Source: Phlebotomus papatasi (lineage: Eukaryota; Arthropoda; Insecta; Diptera; Psychodidae). Taken from it: 64,000 bases of DNA. The notes beneath the pieces are model-generated. The model did not search any database. It was not told the origin of the DNA and was given only the letters and a program-made list of their open reading frames with translations. The stretch lies in assembly GCF_024763615.1 (NCBI RefSeq), contig NC_077222.1, positions 5,394,001 to 5,458,000 on the forward strand. The letters are read 5' to 3'. Made by a program: the position numbers and the translations under genes. This document shows positions 56,801 through 64,000 of the stretch, piece after piece; the first letter of the stretch is position 1, and the number at the start of each line of letters is the position of its first letter.

Positions 56801-58722
56801 CATTGTATCGAAGTTTTTAATACATAATTGTGATAAAAAATGAAACATAAGCACACCATGAAGAAAATTCTCTTTTTCTTTGTCAGACAGAAAATAAATT
56901 CACACTGCACAAAATAGAAAAACCGTTGATCATTCAAAAAACCTAAATGTCATTTTGTCCCCCAGTCAGCCGGATATCGAAGAGTCTACTGTACAAGAGC
57001 TTGGGAGATAGCAATCTGTCAAAAATTTTTGATGGAAATTCTATCCAAATGTAGAGGCATTTTTCTTCAAAAAATCCTTCAAAATAGGTATTTTTCTTTC
57101 AAGAATTTTTGAAATAATTCTTGATGAAATCAGATCCAATGTGTAGATATCCTTAAAAAATTGACATTGGGATTGGGAGCAATTTTCGTCAAAAATTGCT
57201 TGCTTTTTGAGGAAATTGTCTGCACTATTGTAGATAGAAAAACGTGAAAATTCTATCAAAAATGGAATTTTTGACGAAAATTGCTTTAAATTTGTAAGAG
57301 GTCTTAGGAACAACATCTCAGAAAAAATACTTTTCGCATTTTTGGAAAGTATCCACGAAAATTCACTGAATAGTATCCTAAGGTACTTTCACAAACACAT
57401 TTCTTACTATTTTCATAGCAAGCACACAACAAAATTTTCATGAAAAATAATCCAAGAGTAGGGTACTTGGAAATATGCAAGCATCAAAGTGCTAAAAAAT
57501 GTCTGAAGTAAAATAAATCTAATGTTCAGGCATTTTTCTTTGAAAAAAATTTAAAATTACTTTTGATGAAACCTACCAAAATGTGTAGGAACAGGAACGT
57601 TTAAGGACGAAAGAGTTCTTGGTCATCGAAAAGGTATTATATTGTATAGGGTCGAAGGAACACTTTGTCGAAGGACACTTTCAACATTTTGTCAAAATGT
57701 TGAAATTTATTCAATGTATCTAATAAAATGTAAGTAATATGGCGTTTTTTTTTCATTAATCGACGTTTTTCGATTAGTGATCAAATTTCGTATTCCAAAT
57801 GGTACAGAGTAGAGTGTCAATAGGTCCTGACACGAGTTCTTGGAGCGTCAATAGATGTTCCTTTCTCCCTATTTGTTTTTGAAAAATCGGGAAATCGGAA
57901 CTTTTTTAAAAGTTTTTGAAAAAATATGCATTTTGGGGACAAAATTTTGTCTTTAATCTCTATTATAAGAGCCAAGGTTAAAATTTTTATAGCACATAGC
58001 CAATCTGGTTAATACATTAAGTACTTATTAAGCACTTAGTAAGTACTTAGTTTAATGCAATGCCTCAATTTTAAGTAGATATAGAACATCTAACTGCTTA
58101 CCAAATTTATGAAAATTAAATGAAAATGTATGAATAAAAATATGGGAACGTGCTCTCCCTTTGAACGTTCATGCCTTCGAATAATATGATTTTTTTTTTA
58201 TTTTTCCTAAGTGGCATACACATTTCTATTAAATATTAGTTAGTTTATTATCAATTATTGATAATTATTTGATAATTATGTGTAAGTTTCTTAGGAAAAT
58301 AAAAGAAAATTCACATTATTGGAAGGCATGAACGTTCGAAGGGAGAGTACTTTCCCCTACATCAGATTAACACAGGATAGTGGCTTTAGCAGTGATCCTA
58401 TGAACTCTGCATATCTAATAAAATTTTAAAGAACAATAGTACTACCTTTATATTTCGCGCAAGATAATCAAAAATCGATCTATAAATTCCTAAGATATAC
58501 TCATTAATATTCTTCTGGAGTCATTGGCAACTCTAATGGCCTTTTCTAGTGTTAAATCATACGGGACTTCTGTGCAATAGAACATGTTTCCATCATCTTG
58601 CCATTATCATCTAGATGGATAAAGAGAATAACAATAAAGTAGAAAAATTTTAGCATTTTCCAACCCCTAAATTTCTTCTTTTGCAGATGTACGACGATGA
58701 CTTTTATGCATATGATTTGTAA
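53843..58722 (+). CDS. AP-1sigma: AP-1 clathrin adaptor complex, sigma subunit
   Basis: Small subunit of the AP-1 adaptor that sorts cargo into clathrin vesicles at the trans-Golgi and endosomes, and binds acidic dileucine signals with gamma-adaptin. Exons: 53843-53845 (ATG only), 54033-54211, 54275-54383, 54449-54586 and 58687-58722, all GT-AG and in phase, giving 154 aa (human sigma-1A is 158). Signature: [86 protein letters not shown]. The last intron is 4.1 kb. If its weak donor (GTCAGT) is not used, the frame continues to a stop at 54617-54619, giving a 153-aa form. The two tails are VSTPDDAYDL and MYDDDFYAYDL. Intact and typical. Confidence 0.95.
55232..55345. mobile_element. Short foldback element in the AP-1 sigma intron
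   Basis: GCCTCTACAGACTAAAGAAA plus TTTATGTC at the left mirrors GACATAAATTTCTTTAGTGT plus GTAGGCGC at the right. Similar '..CATTGG/GTGTAGAGGC..' ends recur at about 55725, 55975, 57140, 57590 and 62620, suggesting a family. Confidence 0.55.
55346..56671. other. AP-1 sigma intron, repeat-derived
   Basis: No gene seen. Related blocks recur: TTGACAAAAGGATGG.TTTTTGAAGA (55413) and TTGACAAAAAGATAGGTTTTTGAAAA (55857); AATTTTCGTCAAAAATTGC and its complement occur repeatedly. Confidence 0.45.
56672..56993. mobile_element. pogo-like MITE (CAGTAGACTC ends)
   Basis: CAGTAGACTCTTCGATATCC at the left is mirrored exactly at the right, with TA on both sides (56672-73, 56992-93). A second TTCGATATCC follows the left TIR. 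322 bp, non-coding. CAGT-type ends with TA target duplication fit the pogo/Tigger branch of Tc1/mariner. Confidence 0.8.
57000..58686. other. Rest of the AP-1 sigma last intron
   Basis: Contains a repeat at about 58150-58370 whose two arms carry GAACGTTCATGCCTTCGAA and GGCATGAACGTTCGAAGGG. The same arm occurs at 26815-26860 and is echoed near 25675-25725 and 26445-26480. No coding exon found between 54620 and 58686. Confidence 0.5.
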
Positions 58723-59940
58723 ATGGATTTACTAAAAACAAAAAATAATAAAACCTTAACATTTTTTGTCTTATATCAACAAGATACACACACAACACAT
58801 TCTCCAGAAATATTTATATTAAAAAAAACAGTTTCATATTAGCAAGAAAAACACACAGACAAATTTGTTTAAACATTGTGGATATAAATTTAGTGGAAGA
58901 GCTATTTTTTCTAAAAAAAAAAGACAAGAAAATAATTTTATAACTTAGAGAAAAATATATTTATAGTAATTTATATTGTGGAAAAAAAAACTAAAAGCAA
59001 AAAAAATAACAAATGAAAAAGCATGAGAAAAGTATATTAGATTAAAACAAAAAGCAAGTTAAAACAACCAGAGAGAAATTGATTAAGTAAGAGGCTAATA
59101 GAATTAATGCATGCAAGCATGAAATATTCTTTTTAATAGCATTATACTGTATGCCGGACGTTTATTTTTTTTTACATGTTTTAAAACAAATCTACCCCCT
59201 CTTTCCCTCATTTTGAAACATGTTATATTTTTTTTTTAAAAAAAATCTATTTTTATCTCCTAACCCAAGAAAAGCAACATTAATTCTTTATTTTTGGAAA
59301 GCATAATAACATTAAAACAAAAATTATTGAGCCTGATATAGACAATGAGAAAGTTTTAATTAATTGTGGTGAAAATATCTCTTTAACAACTATTACTATT
59401 TTTTAATGCTTACACACATGCCACAGGACCTCAATGAAACACTCAATTAGTGACGAAAAAAGTGTCCTTTTGATTTCTTAACAAAACTAAATTATTCCTA
59501 TTTCAAGATTTTATTGAGAAGTAAAAGCAAAAGAAAAGTCAAAGGATATGCAATTACCTGCTACTTTTGGGGTAATTGAATGAAGTTAATACACATATTT
59601 ATAAAGTATTTCCATCTATTGCTAAAAAAAGAATATCTACTATTTATATCGGACCCTTATGAAGCCCCTAACCTTTTCCAAGTAGTCAATTTGAGCCAAA
59701 ATCCTTTCCACCCACCAATGTTGCCAATCAAATAACTTTGGGTGGAATAAAAAAAATAATATAATTGAAATTTGTAGTCTAGTCTCTAGTCCTTTTATCA
59801 GCTAGTTTAAAAATGCAAGAAAAGCACTCAATATATTGAGAGAGAAAATTCTATTTAAATAATAAAATTCACTGCTAACATCGGTTACAATATTTTCGTG
59901 TTTTGAAAATTAAAGTATTTCAGCTTGAAATAAAGATATT
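58723..59940. other. AP-1 sigma 3' region
   Basis: A-rich sequence. AATAAAA soon after the stop (58746-58752) is a candidate poly(A) signal. No further gene seen. Confidence 0.5.
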
Positions 59941-59942
59941 TA

Positions 59943-60370
59943 GGGTAAGTGTGCCAAATTTCGGCATAGTTGCATGCAAGCGTCAAAGTCTTAAGTTTGA
60001 AATGTAATATTTTAAATTCAAATTGATTTTTTTTTATTCTTTCTTCTGAAAGAGTGTTGCTTGGAACCTTGTAAAGAGTTTACCGTCTTTATTTACTCTG
60101 AAATAATTCTTAATACATTTTAAGATGAATAAAAATATAGACATAGCTTTGGTGCCCTATTTCGACCACCTTCGTTCTCATAGTTCCTTGCCCTTCGGGA
60201 ATTCTTTCAATATCTTTTTCACGTCATCTCGTTTGCCGAAGCTACATTTTTTGTTATTTTTTTGCATTGTATAATCTCTAGAGTACGTAAAATCTAAGAG
60301 TTCATGGAAATTTGAGGAACAGAAAAGGTGGCCGAAATTGCAAGCTGGCCGGAATTTGGCACACTTACCC
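59943..60370. mobile_element. GGGTAAGTGTG element, complete copy
   Basis: GGGTAAGTGTGCCAAATTTC plus GGC at the left, GCCGGAATTTGGCACACTTA plus CCC at the right, TA on both sides. Its right-hand 230 bases are shared with 30110-30349. Non-coding, Tc1/mariner-type signature. Confidence 0.8.
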
Positions 60371-60565
60371 TATATAATTAAAAAATAAATGCCATAATTT
60401 TGTTTGTAGAATAGACGTCATAATTCTAAAGTGTAATGAAGTTAATTTGTTTGTGTTCAAATTTACGAAGTTTTTGTTTTATTTCAATGATAGAGGAGGG
60501 CTTTCAGGCTTTGAACATTTCATATTTTTCTCGGTCCTTTTACGTGTGACGTAATATCCTAAACA

Positions 60566-60734
60566 TACGACTTAAACCGAGGTACGTCTTAACGTAATTA
60601 TAATCAAAATAGTTATCAAATTGCATTTCCTTGAGGTTCTGACTAATCCGTCTCTTGGCTTAAGTCGAGAAACGGCTTAATTCATCATTAATTTGATTAT
60701 AATTAGGTTAAGCCATACCTCGGCTTAAGTCGTA
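60566..60734. mobile_element. Foldback MITE (TACGACTTAARCCGAGG arms)
   Basis: Left arm TACGACTTAAACCGAGGTAC, right arm, reverse-complemented, TACGACTTAAGCCGAGGTAT; both continue for about 45 bases into AATTATAATCAAA. Related to the 52991-53125 insert. Confidence 0.65.
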
Positions 60735-60735
60735 A

Positions 60736-60955
60736 TACGGGCTTCAGACCTAAGGCTTAGCCATATGGCCTAACCTCTTTAATTTCTTATCAATCAAGAT
60801 TTTTTGGAAAATTTTCACTTAAAATTAGACAATATGGGAAAGTGATCCATTAAATCATGGAAAACCAATGAAATTGGTTGTATTTTCGAATTTTGAGATC
60901 ACCGAGAAGTGGGCTAAGCCTTAGGTCTGAAGCCGGCATAAGTGTGTCTAGGGCA
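60736..60955. mobile_element. MITE family DD, copy 1
   Basis: GGGCTTCAGACCTAAGGCTT (then AGCC) at the left mirrors GGCTAAGCCTTAGGTCTGAA (then GCC) at the right. Directly abuts the previous element. Further copies at 62889-63090 and 63089-63300. Confidence 0.7.
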
Positions 60956-62023
60956 TAAGACTAGCTATTAATATATATTATCATAGATTGGTTACATTCA
61001 TTAAAGGAATCTTCGAAGCCATAGTAGGTACGAAGCCTGAAAGCCTACCTCTACTAAAATTATCCAAATATGTTTTTATCTACAAGAAAAGAAACACATT
61101 GACATAGAATTTAGATCATAGCAAAAATGATCCTGTAACAGTTGATGAGCCAAAAAATATGCAAAAGTCGTTTTGTAAAGAGGAAAGCCAGTTTTCTTTC
61201 TTAAAAATGGATTGTTAAATTGAGGATGCATAGTGAGCCCAAATAAAGGACTGGGTTTAGTTATCCTGGAAGGACCGCCTCACTATAATCCAAATTTAAT
61301 TCAATCTGACGAACAAAATATATTCAAAAATCCTTAGAAAAGAGAAAGGAATATATTGTTGCAACTTTATAGAATACAGCTTCGCAGAAATATACCAAAT
61401 AGACAGAGTTAAATTTTTAAAAATAGCGCTAAGTTGACATAACCTAAAGGACAACTCGAAAAAAGGTTTGTAACATTGTAGCCAACAAAATTCTTTGTTA
61501 ATTTTGACGAACGGATATTATTCTTCAATTTGACAAAACTTTTAGCTGAGTTTTCATATTTTGTCTTATATTCTTTTGGTAAACTTTTTGGAATATTCTT
61601 TTGGTAAACTTACAACACGAAATAACAAACCTTTTGGTTAAAAGTAGTATCAAACCTCGTAACGGCCCGAAATAGTGATGTTTGGACGCCTAATTTCTGT
61701 GTTTGGTGTCTGAATTCCTGTTTTTGAAATCCCTTTTCGTAGTTTCTTGTGTTTTAAGTTTGCAGAAAAGAAAATTTTAAGCTGTAAATGCGTCCCTATA
61801 TAGCTATATATGCGTCCCCCTTATTATATCCGGCGATATAATAATCGTTTTAACCTAGAACCTAACGGAAATTCCTTACAGCCCTAGCCTTGCCCCTAAT
61901 AGACTCAAGCTCATCCTTGAAATGGTAAAGGAAATTAATGCAAGAAACTTCTAATAAAGCGATCCTATACCGCCAAATTTTACGGACTATATTTTCTCTG
62001 AGATAAGAATCAAAATTTAAGAA
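60956..62023. other. Gene-free region
   Basis: No reading frame or paired repeat ends of note. The sequence is A+T-rich. Confidence 0.45.
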
Positions 62024-62244
62024 TAGGGGGAAGTGGGGCTACTTTGAGCTGTGGGGCTAGATTGTTATACGATTTTTTCGCATACTTCTAATGCAAACTG
62101 GGCTTTAGCATGATGTAATTTAGATAGACAAAATAGTTGTGGATATAAATAAAATAATTGTAAAGACCAGCTTCATTTAGAAATAGCCAAAAAAGTCGTA
62201 TAACAATCTAGCCCCACGGATCAAAGTAGCCCCACCTCCCCCTA
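62024..62244. mobile_element. TA-flanked MITE (GGGGGAAGTGGGGCTAC ends)
   Basis: GGGGGAAGTGGGGCTACTTT at the left is mirrored by AAAGTAGCCCCACCTCCCCC at the right; the arms continue as GTGGGGCTAGATTGTTATAC and its complement, about 48 bases each with one gap. TA on both sides. 221 bp, non-coding. Confidence 0.8.
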
Positions 62245-62473
62245 TAGAGATTCCGTAGGTGCAGGTGACGTTGGTCTCTGTTAAAGTCTTCGTCCTCTGC
62301 TGTTTGTAAGCTTTTCTTTTTGATTCTAGTATTTAAGGATGGTCTCCACCGATCCGATCAATTACAGAACGGTGATAATAACCATCATTAAGTGATAGAA
62401 TTAAAGAAAAGTATACGAACAATAGGGGGCAAAGTCACCTCCGGAGATCAAAGTCAACTGCTTCTACGGTAAC

Positions 62474-62496
62474 ATAATAATAATAATAATAATAAT
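62474..62496. repeat. (AAT)n microsatellite
   Basis: About eight uninterrupted AAT/TAA units. Confidence 0.8.
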
Positions 62497-62888
62497 GCTG
62501 GCACAACATTCCATGAAGAAGCAATTTTCGTCAAAAATTGCCCTTTTTTATATCTAACGTTTCTGTTTACAAGGATAGGAGAAATTTTCTTTAAAAAAGG
62601 AATTTTTAAAGGAATTACTCCTAGTGTGTAGAGGCCTTAAAAGAAGAATCATCAAGAATTTAAGTCAGATGTAATGCTTTATTTAAAAAAATCTCAGAAA
62701 TCTTGCCTTTAAATAAATTAGACTAGTTAAGCCATTAGATAAACTCAAGGTCTGAAGCCCGAATTGTCATCATTATACGAGTGTTTTGGTTGAAGGTTTA
62801 ACCTCTCCCTATCGAATGGATCAATTTACCCTAATTTGCTTCCTATGAAATTAGAGTAATATAAGTTATTTGGCTAAATCTTTTGTCT

Positions 62889-63300
62889 GAATACTAGCTT
62901 CAGACTTCAGGTTTACCTATATGGCTTAAATGCTTTAATTTCTTATCAATCACGACTTTTTTGAAAAAAATTACTTATGATTGGATTATTAACGATAAAT
63001 GACATATTAGGTTCTCAAAAACCAATACAATTTCTCGCTATTTAGAGTTTTGAGACTTTCGGAAACTGGGCTAAACCTCTAGTCTTATACGGGCTTCAGA
63101 CCTAAGACTTAGCCATCTGGCTTAATTCCCCTAGTTCTTAATCAGGCACGATTCTTTAGAAAATTGTTGTTTAGAATTGGATTATAAGGGCAAATGATTA
63201 ATTAGATTTTGAAAAATCAATAAAATTGTTTATTATTTAGATTTTTGAGGCCTTCAGAAACTGGGCTAAGCCTCCAATCTGAAACCGGCATTAGGACCGC
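62889..63300. mobile_element. MITE family DD, copies 2 and 3 in tandem
   Basis: Two copies (about 62889-63090 and 63089-63300), head to tail. Each has CTTCAGAC.T..G.TTA at its left end and GAAACTGGGCTAA.CCTC then .CTGAA or TCTTATACGGG at its right end. They are diverged from each other and from 60736-60955. Confidence 0.6.
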
Positions 63301-64000
63301 TTTAGTTAGGGCCAAAAGTTTAAATTCTATGCCGATCTTTAACGTCGTTCTATGTTAATATGTTTCTACGGTTTCTACTATTAGCTGAAATATTATTTTT
63401 CAAAATTTTTGAAGTCTTTCTGCCCTAAATTTTTCTTGATTAAAATGAACTAAAACTGTTAGTTCAAATGTTAGCAGTGTATTTATCGTAAAAATTGTAG
63501 ATTTAAGGTGTACTCCTCAACGGATAGTTTCAATTTCCATGTCAAAATTACAAAAAAAAAGAAGAAAAACAGTGAGATACATTTATTTTTAAAATTAAAC
63601 AAAAAATTGTGTTACTATTAGAAAAATTATCATTTATTTAAAAAAAAACACACATTTTTTGGATTGAATTATTTTATTTTCGAAATAAATAAACCAAACA
63701 CTGCAGAGTTTAAAAAGTTCTTCTGCAATTTTATTCCATTATTTTTCTGTCTCTTGTGTTTATTTTTATTCCAAGTGTAAATAGACCCCTTGTTTTTTTT
63801 CTTATTTCATTTTGAGTCCATCTCGTGAAAAGCTGTTTTACTAAAGGACTCTATGGGATCTTGGTGTCTCAATATTAAAAAAACTACATATCATTTTGGC
63901 AATGAGGTGATCATTAAATATTAACACAATTTGTATAAAGAAAAAATAATCATTTCATGGAGTTAAAAAAAATTGTTCGCATTTTGTGGGTCATTTGTAC
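63301..64000. other. A+T-rich gene-free end of the window
   Basis: Nothing recognisable; A and T runs dominate. Confidence 0.45.

Noticed and set aside
1..64000. CRISPR arrays, bacterial operons, prophage or integrative elements
   Set aside because: Spliced eukaryotic genes throughout; no regularly spaced identical repeats. The only tandem arrays are the 140-bp and 72-bp imperfect repeats and an (AAT)n run.
1..64000. tRNA, rRNA or snoRNA genes
   Set aside because: Looked for B-box-like GGTTCGAATCC and cloverleaf symmetry and saw none convincing; a covariance-model scan would be needed to exclude them.

Overview
This is nuclear genomic DNA of an animal, most likely an insect and probably a lower (nematoceran) dipteran. 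The genes carry short GT-AG introns, several with CDS-spanning introns of 50-370 bp. Intergenic DNA is very A+T-rich and packed with small inverted-repeat transposons. Protein families and gene structures are insect-like: an alpha-tubulin split straight after its ATG, a short EME1/Mms4 and a Tim17 with a glycine-rich tail. The species assignment is inference only.

Layout. 1-8.4 kb holds no gene but several foldback elements. An EME1/Mms4-like Holliday-junction endonuclease subunit (+) lies at 8.46-9.52 kb and a decayed pogo/Tigger-type transposase (-) at 10.5-11.3 kb. An alpha-tubulin gene (-) lies at 13.2-14.7 kb, the nuclear exosome exonuclease EXOSC10/Rrp6 (+) at 17.4-19.9 kb, and a second alpha-tubulin gene encoding the identical protein (+) at 28.2-30.0 kb. 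NHLRC2 (-) follows at 32.6-34.9 kb, a piggyBac-like transposase relic (-) at about 37.2-37.6 kb, and a C2H2 zinc-finger protein (+) at 39.7-40.9 kb. A two-domain thioredoxin-like ER membrane protein (-) lies at 41.0-42.3 kb, TIM17 (+) at 45.1-45.7 kb, golgin-45/BLZF1 (-) at 49.7-50.9 kb, and the AP-1 clathrin adaptor sigma subunit (+) at 53.8-58.7 kb with a 4.1 kb last intron. 59-64 kb again holds only repeats.

The genes are unrelated housekeeping functions: DNA repair, cytoskeleton, RNA decay, redox, mitochondrial import, and Golgi tethering and sorting. They are not an operon or a pathway cluster. The two alpha-tubulin genes are a divergent pair about 13.5 kb apart that enclose EXOSC10. Their coding sequences are almost identical except for the last nine codons or so, which points to recent gene conversion.

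The most informative non-coding content is the layered transposon record. At least five families have TTAA at both ends (piggyBac-like target site). Others appear to use TA (Tc1/mariner/pogo type), TAA (PIF/Harbinger type) or a 3-bp duplication with CACTG ends (CACTA type). Several insertions lie inside another repeat whose uninterrupted paralogue is also present in this window, so the target-site duplication can be read by eye. Two TTAA elements sit at the same subterminal TTAA of two copies of another TTAA family. A roughly 77-bp direct repeat of the alpha-tubulin 3' end lies against the NHLRC2 stop codon. AP-1 sigma has two possible C-terminal tails that both end in AYDL.
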